Of a stretch of DNA of 36,570 bases, positions 26,101-36,566 are shown piece after piece (the first letter of the stretch is position 1; the number at the start of each line of letters is the position of its first letter). Both the position numbers and the translations under genes were made by a program. This DNA comes from Acidobacteriota bacterium (lineage in GTDB: Bacteria; Acidobacteriota; Terriglobia; Terriglobales; SCQP01). A model generated the notes under the pieces. That model was given only the letters and a program-made list of their open reading frames with translations, had not been told where the DNA came from and did no database searches. The DNA lies in NCBI GenBank assembly GCA_021826505.1, contig JAKAZV010000012.1, forward strand, positions 1-36,570, read 5' to 3'.

Positions 26101-26491
26101 CCACTTGCGTCGCAGATCCGAGTTGCAGACTGAAGGGAGCCGACGTGGTGCCGTCGAGCACGACATTGACAACCTGGGCCGAGGTCTTGAAGCCTTTGGC
26201 CGTCACCGTGACCTTAAATTGTCCCGGTGCCAGCAGCGGAAAGTTATATCTGCCCTGGGCATCGGTGGTGCGGGTTGCCGTGGTTCCCTGGGACAGACTC
26301 AACAGGGTTACCGTGGCGCCCGGCACGGCCGCGCCCGATGGATCGGTCACCGCGCCGCTCACTGCGCCAGTGGTAAATGACTGTGCCAGCAATGCGGCCG
26401 ACAGACCTGCAATAGCAAAAACCGCGAAGAGAATTTGGCGAATTTTCATAAAATTCATGTTCCTCAGCGAACTTTTGATCTCGATTTGCAC
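23111..26491 (-). CDS. TonB-dependent receptor with N-terminal carboxypeptidase-regulatory-like domain (Oar-like)
   Basis: Signal peptide; GAVSGAVTDPSGAAVPGATVTLLSLSQGTTATRTTDAQGRYNFPLLAPGQFKVTV; plug and long beta-barrel region; C-terminal RLIQFSANLHF. Start may be at the MNFMK or MKIRQ methionine. Confidence 0.92.
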   Translation of the reverse strand: MQIEIKSSLRNMNFMKIRQILFAVFAIAGLSAALLAQSFTTGAVSGAVTDPSGAAVPGATVTLLSLSQGTTATRTTDAQGRYNFPLLAPGQFKVTVTAKGFKTSAQVVNVVLDGTTSAPFSLQLGSATQVVNVTGSTPLLQTSSANVSTHFTEQQIQNLPNPGNDITDIAQTSPGAVMNTEMGYGNFSTYGLPATSNLFTLDGQNDNDPFLNLNNSGATNLTLGQNEIASATVTNNGYSGQYGQLAGATVNYVTKSGGNRFHGDATWEWNGRAMNANDFFNNAAGVKRPFDNANQWAADLGGPIFHNKTFFFVDYEGLRVVIPTSQQAFIPSPLFESDTLANLTTLGLTKSIPFYKNMFSLYNAAPGASGAVAANSPAATCSAAGGASFTGSGGLGTTVPCTLTFRSTAGNFTHEYLLAVRVDQNVSDNDHVFFRFQTDHGTQATYTDPINSLFNATSVQPEYQGQLSWNHVFNSTTINNLEFTDQWYSAIFNNLNPAQTLAAFPTTLLMGDGSLSNLGGENYIWPQGRNVTQFQMIDDLSKTYGNQTLKTGINFRRYDVSDQDYGFFSSGLLIPFTLDALYNGGTDPVTGASGNLSILQMSFPQSLTEPIADYQLGAYIEDDWQMQPNFKVTIALRFDHNSNPVCQHNCFANFSGPFGSINHNPNIPYNQTIVSGLHQAFPTEQSLLWQPRFGFTYRPFGHNTVLRGGYGLFYDAFPAGLVDNLSQNPPYDPTFVPAFDNISPGETSNLFADAAAANAGFQKGFAAGQTAAQIAAADPLFSPPGFTTTDAQVKIPMYQEWNLAVEHQFTDNLALTLNYVGNRGMNELFLNNGLNAFCPGSCFVGLPSAPADSRFSGVTQAESIGRSNYNGLATSVQYRFNGGEITANYTYSHALDMVSNGGDLPFTTNASYGNPQNPFNPNANYGNSDYDLRHVFNANYVYRLPISSRDALLNDAIGGWTVAGTVFYHTGFPFTVINSAATNLISGTNYGGTVFANPVSGSVNCTASAVNTPCLTAAMFTPAGSQNFFGNQMRNQYHGPNYFDTDLTLKKSFALTGENGPRLGFGFSAFNLFNHPNFYLPGHNLNQPSNFGLLTSAVSAPTSILGSFLGGDASPRLIQFSANLHF

Positions 26492-26604
26492 TCAAACGAA
26501 TCAGTTGAGTCTTGCTCTGCCTGAAACCTGGGCATTATCGCGTCTCTCGTGGACGCATCTGTGCGAATAAATGAAACGAATGTATGGGCACGTTTTAAGC
26601 CAAA

Positions 26605-26636
26605 GTTTATTGTATAAATAAACCGTTTATAATCAA
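26605..26636 (-). promoter_or_regulatory. Promoter/operator-like region of the TonB receptor gene
   Basis: TTGATT (26631-26636), 16-nt spacer, TACAAT (26609-26614), overlapping GTTTATT-GTATA-AATAAAC at 26605-26623. Confidence 0.45.
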
Positions 26637-26730
26637 TTACATATGAAGAAAATTATGAAAATTTTACAGCCCGTAAATCCAATTTCGTGTATTTAACCCG
26701 CCATGACAATTCAAAATATGGTATTTTGTA

Positions 26731-26760
26731 TTTCCGGATGAATCCGTAATTCATCGGAAA
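26731..26760 (-). terminator. Hairpin overlapping the glucosidase stop codon, possible 3'-end element
   Basis: TTTCC(G)GATGAAT-CCGTA-ATTCATCGGAAA, 12 bp with one bulge; no U tract. Confidence 0.35.
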
Positions 26761-29003
26761 TCAACGGAAATCATCAGCGCTTCGCCCTGCACCTCGATCA
26801 CATTACAAAAAGTCCGATTGCCGCGCCGGCTGAACTCCAGACTCACCTGCGAGGCGCCAATGCGCAGATTGCGCAGCCGCAGCCAGTCTAGCCATGCGGG
26901 CAGACGGGGATTGAAAATATGCAGCTCGCGCCGGGGTGCGTTGGGCCGCAGTCCAAGCATGGCCTGCAATAGCATGAACCAGGCGCCCGAGGCCCACGCC
27001 TGTGGTGAACAGGCAACTGGATAATTCACCGGCGCGTCCCACTCGCGCCGCGCAACTCCCACAAATAACTCCGGCAATCGCAGGTCGCGAAAATGTGCCG
27101 CGGCCTGGTATAGACCTGTGAAGATCCGCTCGCTGGCTTCACTATGGCCGTAGAGCGCCAGACCCAGCCCGAGCAGCGCGTTATCGTGTGGCCAGACCGA
27201 CCCCCGGTGATAGCTTAATGGATTAAATACCGGCTCCGAAGCGGCCAGCGTCCGCACGCCCCAGCCGCTGAACATATCTTCGCGCATCAGGCGTTGGGCC
27301 ACCAGTGCCGCCCGCTCCGGCGCCACAATCCGGCTCCAGAGTAAATGGCCGGGGTTCGAAGTAATGACTGCCACGGGTTGCCGCTCTCCGACCGGATCAA
27401 ATTTCGTCCCATGGCCCTGGGTGTTTGTTTTTTCCTGGGTCCGCCCCGCCAGCGCCAGGGCGTAAAAATTTTCCTCCGCCAGCCAGAATGTCCGTTCAAA
27501 CTTTTCCGCCAGTTTTCGCGCGTCCTGTTCGACCCGGTCCGCTTCGGCAGATTCGCCTAAATGCCGCAGCAGCCTCGCCCAGCGGAAGCGGGCATCGTAG
27601 GCATAGCCCTGCACCTCGCACAGCGCCACTGGAGCTGTCGCCAGCGCGCCATCGCGATACAGAATCGCGTCCCAGGAATCTTTCCATCCCTGGTTTGCCA
27701 GACCGCGCTCGGACTGCTTCCGGTAATCGAGAAATCCATCGCCGTCCGTGTCACCATAGGTTTCCACCCACTGCAGCGCTTTGCGTCCAGCCGGCAGCAG
27801 TTCATGTAAAAGTTGCTGGTCGCCGGTCCATTGATACCACTCGCTCAGGGCGACGAGAAAAAGCGGCGTGCTGTCTATCGAGCCATAATAAGGATCAAAC
27901 GGCATTTCCCCGGCCCGCGTCATTTCCCCTTCGCGCATTTCGTGGAGAATTTTTCCCGGCTCTTCGTCCCGCCGCGCATCGAGCTTTTTACCCTGATGCC
28001 GGGCCAGATAGCGTAGCGTGTCGGCCGCCAGCGCGGGATCGAGCGGCAGCGTCTGCAGGCTGGCGATCAGCGAATCGCGGCCAAAGGGCGTGGCAAACCA
28101 GGGAATGCCGGCGGCAATGGCGTGGCCGCGGACAGTTTCGCCGTCGCCGAATGGAATGCGTAAGGCGTAAAAATCGCTGGATGCAGTGGCCAGACAGGTA
28201 TTGAATACATCGTCGGAGGACTCAAATACCGTAGCTTGCCGGCTCCAGGCCTGTAAGGCGGTCTGCCGAAATTTGGCCACGGCATCAAAGCCCCGCCGCT
28301 GGATCCGGTGAGCGTCATCGCCGGCTTGCGGTGCGATCCGCACTTCCAGCATCCAGACTTGCCGGGGCGAAAGTTTCACATGAAAGCAGGCCCGGCGGAG
28401 GCTGAGTTCGTCCGGCGCGGGCGTGAACTCGACTGCCGTCTGGCGATCGAGTTGATCCAGGCCGTGATACCGGAACACCACGGAAGATGCCGAGCATCCG
28501 GGATTTGCATAGCTGCCGCGGCGCTCACGCCGCAGTCCGCGCACCTCAAACACATCGGCGAAATCGGCGGCGAACCATAACTCCAGTTCCAATTCCGCGG
28601 AATGAAGATGGTAATTTTCCAGCCTCAGCCGGTCAAACAATCCGTCGTCCAGCACTTGCTCGCGGCGGATATGCACGGTATTTTCCGGCAGCTCGAACGA
28701 GTCGCGGTTCATCGCGGCGGGGGTGGTAAGCTCGATCTGTGCCAGCTGATTGGCGCGCACGCTGGCCGAAAGCACCACCGCGCGATGTTGGTTCACGCGC
28801 AGTTCATAGTGGCTTAAAAAGCGCGTGTCCTGAAAAAACAGGCCTACATCCGCCGCCCCCGGCGGCGTGATATCTCCGGCCAGCGTGCTGGCCAGAAAAA
28901 TTTTCCCGTCCAGCAGAGTGAGATTGTTAATGCGGCGCGGTTCGGACTGGAATTCACCCGGCTCGGCAGCATGGGAAACCGGCAATATGGCTGGAGGGGG
29001 CAT
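26751..29003 (-). CDS. Amylo-alpha-1,6-glucosidase / glycogen debranching enzyme-like protein
   Basis: N-terminal FFQDTRFLSHYELRVN; GIPWFATPFGRDSLIASLQTLPLDPALAADTLRYLARHQGKKLDARRDEEPGKILHEMR; NQGWKDSWDAI; HRGSVWPHDNAL. Confidence 0.9.
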   Translation of the reverse strand: MPPPAILPVSHAAEPGEFQSEPRRINNLTLLDGKIFLASTLAGDITPPGAADVGLFFQDTRFLSHYELRVNQHRAVVLSASVRANQLAQIELTTPAAMNRDSFELPENTVHIRREQVLDDGLFDRLRLENYHLHSAELELELWFAADFADVFEVRGLRRERRGSYANPGCSASSVVFRYHGLDQLDRQTAVEFTPAPDELSLRRACFHVKLSPRQVWMLEVRIAPQAGDDAHRIQRRGFDAVAKFRQTALQAWSRQATVFESSDDVFNTCLATASSDFYALRIPFGDGETVRGHAIAAGIPWFATPFGRDSLIASLQTLPLDPALAADTLRYLARHQGKKLDARRDEEPGKILHEMREGEMTRAGEMPFDPYYGSIDSTPLFLVALSEWYQWTGDQQLLHELLPAGRKALQWVETYGDTDGDGFLDYRKQSERGLANQGWKDSWDAILYRDGALATAPVALCEVQGYAYDARFRWARLLRHLGESAEADRVEQDARKLAEKFERTFWLAEENFYALALAGRTQEKTNTQGHGTKFDPVGERQPVAVITSNPGHLLWSRIVAPERAALVAQRLMREDMFSGWGVRTLAASEPVFNPLSYHRGSVWPHDNALLGLGLALYGHSEASERIFTGLYQAAAHFRDLRLPELFVGVARREWDAPVNYPVACSPQAWASGAWFMLLQAMLGLRPNAPRRELHIFNPRLPAWLDWLRLRNLRIGASQVSLEFSRRGNRTFCNVIEVQGEALMISVDFR

Positions 29004-29014
29004 GCAAGGCTGGC

Positions 29015-30118
29015 TCAGGCGGCCACGGGGGTTACAGCGCCGGTTTGACGCAGAGGCTGGGCGGCGTTGGCCGGGGAAGATTTGCGATTTGCTAGTTGAC
29101 GAGCATACAAGGATGCATAGCGGCGGGCCATTTGACGATAATCAAAACGTTCCTCGACCCAGCGGCGGCAGCATGCCGCATCGGGCAACGGCCCCTGGGC
29201 CCGGCGAGCCATTTCCTCTACCGTGCCGCACAGCCAGCCCGAAATTCCCTGTCCCACCACCTCCGGCGCCGACCCGCGCGCAAAGGCCAGCACCGGCGCG
29301 CCACAGGCCATCGCCTCAATCATCACCAAACCAAAAGGTTCTTCCCATTGGATCGGAAACAGCAGCGCCCGCGCCCGGCCCAGAACCTCATTCTTGCCTT
29401 TCAAGTCCAGCTCCCCGGCATATTGAATCTTGCGTCCATCCACCCGCGGGCGAATCCGGGTCTCCCAGTAGTCTTGAAAAATGGGTTGAATCTCTCCCGC
29501 CAGCAACAGCGGAATTCCACTCAGCAGCGCGGCGTCGATTGCCTGTTCAACTCCTTTGATCGGCGCAATGCGCCCTAAAAACACCAGATATTCCCGTGCG
29601 CCATTGCCTTTTTGGTATTGCGTAAGATCCAGGCCATGATGAATCGCCTCCATCCGCGGCAGCCCGGCATAGCCGGTTTTCACCTGGGCCGCGCTGATGC
29701 CGTTAAAGACAACCTCGGGAAAATGCGCGTAATACATCGCCAGACCGGGATCGAAGGGATGATGCAGGGTATAGACGAAGGGCGGCATGCCGGCAAAACG
29801 GGAAAAAGCCAGGCCGGGCGCGTTCTGCAAATGGATCAGCTCGCAACTGCCGGCCGCATCAGAGCAGGCCCAGCTCGAATGGTTCAGGTCCTTCAGGCTG
29901 GCGTGCGGTTCGGTGGCCAACGGCCATTCGCCGCGCGGAAAAAGCCACCGTATCTCAATGCCCGGCAGATGCGACTCCCCATTGGCATAGATCACCGGCT
30001 CCAGTCCACAATCTTTCAATCCCAGAGCCAGATTGGTCAGAAAAAGTTCCGTGCCCCCATAGCGTGGAGGTGGAACCGGAATAAATGGAGGTGCGACGAG
30101 GGCTATGCGCATACCCAT
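29015..30118 (-). CDS. Glycosyltransferase family 4
   Basis: IALVAPPFIPVPPPRYGGTELFLTNLALGL, YLVFLGRIAPIKGVEQAIDAA and EPFGLVMIEAMACGAPVLAFARGSAPEVV. Confidence 0.9.
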   Translation of the reverse strand: MGMRIALVAPPFIPVPPPRYGGTELFLTNLALGLKDCGLEPVIYANGESHLPGIEIRWLFPRGEWPLATEPHASLKDLNHSSWACSDAAGSCELIHLQNAPGLAFSRFAGMPPFVYTLHHPFDPGLAMYYAHFPEVVFNGISAAQVKTGYAGLPRMEAIHHGLDLTQYQKGNGAREYLVFLGRIAPIKGVEQAIDAALLSGIPLLLAGEIQPIFQDYWETRIRPRVDGRKIQYAGELDLKGKNEVLGRARALLFPIQWEEPFGLVMIEAMACGAPVLAFARGSAPEVVGQGISGWLCGTVEEMARRAQGPLPDAACCRRWVEERFDYRQMARRYASLYARQLANRKSSPANAAQPLRQTGAVTPVAA

Positions 30119-30244
30119 GCATCGGGCCGGCTTGAACCGCCCCAGACCAGAATTTTTTCTCAGGTAGTTATATGGACGCCGCGCCCCCTCTTTCGGCTGC
30201 TTTATGGAAAATTTAAATTCAGAGCAGGGCCGAAAGGAAATGGC

Positions 30245-30691
30245 TCACCAACTGCTGTACGGCGTGCCTTCCAACGAGGTTTGCTGGCTTCCGCTATGCA
30301 CATCCACAATGCCCGGTTGCTGCTGGCTCAGGCTCATAATCGAATCATCGGTTACCGGCACCCAGGTGGTGGATGAGCGGGTGAAAGGGTCCACCGGCAG
30401 TTGGCGCAGATACCCCGCCGTAACCAGATCTTGCAGCGTCTGCGGCGCGGTTTGTTTATCGAGCGTGTACTGGCCGATCAATGTGCGCATCTGATACAAA
30501 TCATCCCGCAGCACCGCTTCGCGGGCATGAATAATGGTGGTGCGGTAAATGGGCGCGGCGATGGCCAGCAGGATGGTCAAGATGGCGATGACCACCATTA
30601 ATTCCACCAGCGTGAAGCCACGCTCGTCACGCATCCGGATCCGGCGATTCAATTCAGTTAATTGCAGCATGCAGCAAAATTCCGTCTTCAA
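30245..30691 (-). CDS. Type II secretion/type IV pilus pseudopilin (GspG-like)
   Basis: GFTLVELMVVIAILTILLAIAAPIY prepilin cleavage/methylation motif; C-terminal LEGTPYSSW. Start may be internal (MRDERGF). Confidence 0.88.
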   Translation of the reverse strand: MKTEFCCMLQLTELNRRIRMRDERGFTLVELMVVIAILTILLAIAAPIYRTTIIHAREAVLRDDLYQMRTLIGQYTLDKQTAPQTLQDLVTAGYLRQLPVDPFTRSSTTWVPVTDDSIMSLSQQQPGIVDVHSGSQQTSLEGTPYSSW

Positions 30692-30697
30692 CCAACT

Positions 30698-31195
30698 TTA
30701 CCAGTCTTTATAGGGTGTGCCGTCGAGGGCAATCCCGTTGCTCCGGGTATAGACATCGAAGACATCCTGTCCGCCCCAACTGCTGGAATGCGGAGAATCT
30801 TGATCCGAGCGCAGCCCCCAATCGTGGGAATCGGTCATCGGATCCCTGGGAATTTTTCGCAGAAAACGCATTCGCTTGCCGTTCACATCCACGCCGCGCA
30901 CCAGAACTTCAAGCGTGGGCGGGTAGCCATCGCTGCCCAGCTTGATGCGGAAGGCCCCGGTATCGGCGGCATTCTTGTAACGATCGATGGCCCGCCGCAT
31001 TTCATGCAAGTCGTGGCGCAGTCGTTTTTCTTTTTCGCGCTTGACCACAACCCGGGTCAAAGGCAGCGCCATGCTGGTTAAAACCAGCAGAATGGCCGTG
31101 GCGACAATCAATTCCACCAAGGTCATGCCCGTGCACTGGCGGCGTGTGCGTGGTTCTTGCAACCCAGGGCAAAGCATATTTAATTCCAGCGACAC
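30698..31195 (-). CDS. Type II secretion/type IV pilus pseudopilin (GspG-like)
   Basis: GMTLVELIVATAILLVLTSMALPL motif; C-terminal LDGTPYKDW. Confidence 0.88.
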   Translation of the reverse strand: MSLELNMLCPGLQEPRTRRQCTGMTLVELIVATAILLVLTSMALPLTRVVVKREKEKRLRHDLHEMRRAIDRYKNAADTGAFRIKLGSDGYPPTLEVLVRGVDVNGKRMRFLRKIPRDPMTDSHDWGLRSDQDSPHSSSWGGQDVFDVYTRSNGIALDGTPYKDW

Positions 31196-31321
31196 TGCTT
31201 TTTTCTATTGTAGGGCATCTGCCCGCCGGTCAATGAGCACTGGCGCACATGGACGAGTTTCCCTGCCTCCTCGGCGGCCTTTTTCATTTACCCTGAAAGA
31301 CGGGCTTAACGCCCGTTCCGC

Positions 31322-34129
31322 ATGCCCGCACGCACCGCCAAAACACGTCCCGCCGCGCCGCCCGCCCGCGACTTGCCTTTACGCCGTGAAGTCAGCCTGC
31401 TCGGCCGCGCCCTGGGCCAGATCATCCAGGAACAGGAAGGGCCGGAAACCCTGGCCCTGGAGGAGGAAATCCGGGAATTATGCAAGCAACTGCGCGAGCA
31501 GCCTCCAGCGGCGGACGCGGCCCGCCTGGAAACCCGGCTCACGGCCCGGATGGCCGGTCTCACGGGAGAAGACGCGGCCCGCATTGCGCGCGCCTTCAGC
31601 ATCTACTTCCAATTAGTGAACGTTGCGGAACAACGGCAGCGCATCCGGCGCCGCCGGGCGCGCCAGCGCGATGGCCGGGCGCAGCCCGGCTCCCTGGCCG
31701 AAACCTTGCTGGTTTTGCGCGACCAGGGCTGCTCCGCGGAAGCTGCCGCGCAACTGCTGCAGTCGCTGCATCTGGAACTGGTGCTGACCGCGCATCCGAC
31801 CCAGGCCCTGCGGCGCAGCGTGCTGCACCGGCTGGATGAAATCGGCCGGCTGCTCGAGCGGCGGGAGACCACGTTGATGACCCCGCCCGAGCTGGAGCAA
31901 TGGCAGGCGCAGCTGCTGCAGCAGATTGAAACTCTCTGGCTGACCGATGCTAACCGCGGAGAACGTCTGGGCGTGCTCGATGAGGTGCGCGGCACGCTCT
32001 ATTACTTTGAAGATATTTTTTTCGCGGTCCTGCCCCGGCTGGCGGCTTCTTTGCAGGCCGCCTGGCGAGCCGCCTATCCCAATGTGAGCGCGCCCGAATG
32101 CGGCCAATGGCTGAGCTTCGGCTCCTGGGTGGGCGGCGATGCCGACGGCAATCCTCATGTCAATGCCGAAACGGTGCGCGCCACGGCGGAGCTGCACCAG
32201 AAGATTCTGCGCGAGTTTTATATCCGCCAGTTGGATACGCTTTTTTTCCAATGCGGTCAATCGGAGCGGGCTTTTAACGATCCCGCCTGCCCGGCTCATC
32301 GGGAATTATGCCGCCGGCTGGCGCAATATCGGGAAGAGCTGGGCGGAGCCGCCGCCCGCTGGCAGGCCGAACCGGCGCGGGAATGGATTGCCTATATGCA
32401 CCGCCGTCTGCGCGCCGACCGCGCTCCCGCCTATTCCTCGCCCGCCGCCTGGAACGCGGATCTGGAACTGTTGCGCCTCGCCCTGCGCGGCGGCCCGGCG
32501 CCGGCGCCGGCGGCGCGGCGCGCGGCCGAGCGGGTCGAGCATTTGCAGGTGATCCTGAACTGCTTTGGGTTCCATCTCGCCCGGCTGGATGTGCGCAATA
32601 ACAGCGCCGCGCACTCCGCCGCCCTGGCGGCCCTGAGCGGCGAAGCGGCCCCGTTGACGGCCGAGCAATCCCAGCTTCGCTATCGCCAATGGGCGCTGGC
32701 GCCGCCGGCCTGGCCCCGGCCCGAAGCGGCCGCGGGCGTTTTCGGTCTGTTTGAAGCCATCGCCGCGGCCCGCCGGACGGCCGGTCCGGAGGTGATCGTA
32801 AATTATGTCATCAGCATGACCCGCCACGCCGGCGATGTCTGGGCCGTGATTGCGCTGGCGGCGCAGGCTGGTCTGGCGGTGCTTTCCGGCTCGGACGAAT
32901 TGCGGCTGGATATTCATCCCGTGCCGCTTTTTGAAACGGTAGACGATCTGGCCAATGCCCCACGCGTGCTGGAGCAGTTGTTCCGTGATCCTGTCTATCG
33001 CCGGTATCTGGCCGGCCGCGGCCATCGCCAGCAGGTGATGGTGGGCTATTCCGACAGTAACAAAGACGGCGGATATCTGAGTTCCCATTGGCGGCTCTAC
33101 CAGGCACAGCGCGAAATGACGGCCATCGGCCGTCATTTCGGGGTCTATCTGGAGTTTTTTCATGGCCGCGGCGGCACCGTGGCCCGCGGCGGCGGCCGCG
33201 CCTTCGAGGCCATCCTGGCCCTGCCGCCGGGAACCGTGCAGGGACGCCTGCGCATCACCGAGCAGGGCGAAGTCATCCACAGCAAATACGGCGACCCGGT
33301 GCTGGCCGAACGCAACCTGGAATTGGCCTTGTCGGGCCTGATCCGGCAGCGGGCGCGCGAACTGGAACTGGAGTCATCCCACGCCGCTCCGGCGCCCGCC
33401 GCCGCGGCCATGCCCGCCGATGCCGCACCCGAAGCCTGGCATTCATGTCTGGAAGAACTCAGCCAACGCGCTCTGGCGGCTTACCAGGCCCTGGTGCCGC
33501 GTGATCCCGATCTGATGCGCTTTTTCTGGGAAGCCACGCCCATCCGCGAACTGGGCGATCTGAATATCGGCTCCCGCCCCGCGTTTCGCGGCAGCCGGCA
33601 GGACTTTGAACAGCTCCGGGCCATTCCCTGGGTCTTTGCCTGGACTCAGGCGCGGGCTCTCATGCCCGCCTGGTATGGCTTGGGCAGTGCCCTGTTGCCC
33701 GGCCTGAGCCGGACTTCCACCCGCGCCCTGCTGCGCGAAATGTACCGGCAGTGGTGGTTCTTTCGGGATTTGTTGGATAATGCCGAAATGTCGCTGGCCA
33801 AGGCGGATATGCGCATTTTGCGCCAATATGCCGCGGCCGCGCCGCACCCGGAAAGTGCGTTGCGCACGGCCGCGCGGCTGGATGAGGAATATGCGCGCGC
33901 CTGCCGCGCGGTGCGCATCATTATCGGCGAAAAACAATTGCTGGCCCGCAATCCGGTGCTGCGCCGCTCCATTCGCTTGCGCAATCCCTATGTGGACCCG
34001 CTCAGTTACTTGCAAACCCAGTTGCTGGCCCGTAAACATGCCCGTGGGGGCAAGCTCTCCGGGCTGGAAAACCATGCTCTGTTACTGACCATCCAGGGCA
34101 TTGCCGCCGGCTTGCGCAACACCGGATAA
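31322..34129 (+). CDS. ppc: Phosphoenolpyruvate carboxylase
   Basis: LVLTAHPTQALRRSVL, GSWVGGDADGNPHV, VMVGYSDSNKDGGYLSSHW, EFFHGRGGTVARGGG and C-terminal ALLLTIQGIAAGLRNTG are PEPC motifs. Confidence 0.97.
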   Translation: MPARTAKTRPAAPPARDLPLRREVSLLGRALGQIIQEQEGPETLALEEEIRELCKQLREQPPAADAARLETRLTARMAGLTGEDAARIARAFSIYFQLVNVAEQRQRIRRRRARQRDGRAQPGSLAETLLVLRDQGCSAEAAAQLLQSLHLELVLTAHPTQALRRSVLHRLDEIGRLLERRETTLMTPPELEQWQAQLLQQIETLWLTDANRGERLGVLDEVRGTLYYFEDIFFAVLPRLAASLQAAWRAAYPNVSAPECGQWLSFGSWVGGDADGNPHVNAETVRATAELHQKILREFYIRQLDTLFFQCGQSERAFNDPACPAHRELCRRLAQYREELGGAAARWQAEPAREWIAYMHRRLRADRAPAYSSPAAWNADLELLRLALRGGPAPAPAARRAAERVEHLQVILNCFGFHLARLDVRNNSAAHSAALAALSGEAAPLTAEQSQLRYRQWALAPPAWPRPEAAAGVFGLFEAIAAARRTAGPEVIVNYVISMTRHAGDVWAVIALAAQAGLAVLSGSDELRLDIHPVPLFETVDDLANAPRVLEQLFRDPVYRRYLAGRGHRQQVMVGYSDSNKDGGYLSSHWRLYQAQREMTAIGRHFGVYLEFFHGRGGTVARGGGRAFEAILALPPGTVQGRLRITEQGEVIHSKYGDPVLAERNLELALSGLIRQRARELELESSHAAPAPAAAAMPADAAPEAWHSCLEELSQRALAAYQALVPRDPDLMRFFWEATPIRELGDLNIGSRPAFRGSRQDFEQLRAIPWVFAWTQARALMPAWYGLGSALLPGLSRTSTRALLREMYRQWWFFRDLLDNAEMSLAKADMRILRQYAAAAPHPESALRTAARLDEEYARACRAVRIIIGEKQLLARNPVLRRSIRLRNPYVDPLSYLQTQLLARKHARGGKLSGLENHALLLTIQGIAAGLRNTG

Positions 34130-34152
34130 ATCCGGCCGGTTTTCACCCGCCA

Positions 34153-34554
34153 TCAGAAGAAAAGATTTTGCATCCACGCCCGCCGGCGCGGGTCGCGCAG
34201 CCCCAGACTGGTCCAGACCAGAACCCCAAAGATGACAGGAAACCAGCTTCTGTCCGCTAAACCGCTGTGCACCATGGCGTCAACCGCTCCGCCCAGATAC
34301 GCGGTCAAGAGCGCCACCCCCCAGAAAGCCGTGCGCGGCGCAATATAGAAAATCGTGCTGATCAAAAGTGTGATGCCGACGCCGATCACTTCAGCCTTGC
34401 TGTAACCCATCTTGCCGGCTGCGGCCGCGGTCGTCGCCGTATAAAGAATTTTGCTGATCGCGTCAAATAATAAAAACGCGGTAATCAGGCCGCTCAATAT
34501 CCAGCCCGTCCAGTGTGCGGCGCGGGAAGACGGCGTGGTTTCCGTTTCGGTCAT
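34153..34554 (-). CDS. DoxX-like membrane protein
   Basis: Four hydrophobic helices with LTAYLGGAVDAMVHSG; AAGGAG SD 6 nt before the internal ATG at 34554. Confidence 0.75.
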   Translation of the reverse strand: MTETETTPSSRAAHWTGWILSGLITAFLLFDAISKILYTATTAAAAGKMGYSKAEVIGVGITLLISTIFYIAPRTAFWGVALLTAYLGGAVDAMVHSGLADRSWFPVIFGVLVWTSLGLRDPRRRAWMQNLFF

Positions 34555-34756
34555 ATTTGTCTCCTTGTAGCATTCCTTTGAACAGACTGATTCCATCATG
34601 TCTGACTATGCCGTGCAAGGCTTGAAACTCGACCATGCGTCAGATCTGGAGAAAACAAGCGGGTCGCGGAATATCTGAACTGTCATTTCCGCATGGGAAA
34701 CACCCAGCCGCCTGGCCAGAGATGTGCCGAAAGATCTTTCGAATATGACCCCTGCT

Positions 34757-34797
34757 TAAAAAGCACAGCCGGCGCCGCGGATCGCGGCGCCGGCTGC
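34757..34797 (-). terminator. Rho-independent terminator of rpoC
   Basis: CAGCCGGCGCCGCG/CGCGGCGCCGGCTG 14-bp perfect stem, 3-nt loop, followed on the minus strand by TGC then TTTTT. Confidence 0.9.
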
Positions 34798-34823
34798 AAA
34801 TGAGCTCATCGTTGCCGGGGATT

Positions 34824-36566
<1,743 letters not shown>

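Noticed and set aside
34110-34145. CCGGA-TAAA-TCCGG then CCGGTTTT between ppc and the DoxX-like gene as a terminator
   Set aside because: Only a 5-bp stem with an alternative pairing and a short T tract; not convincing.
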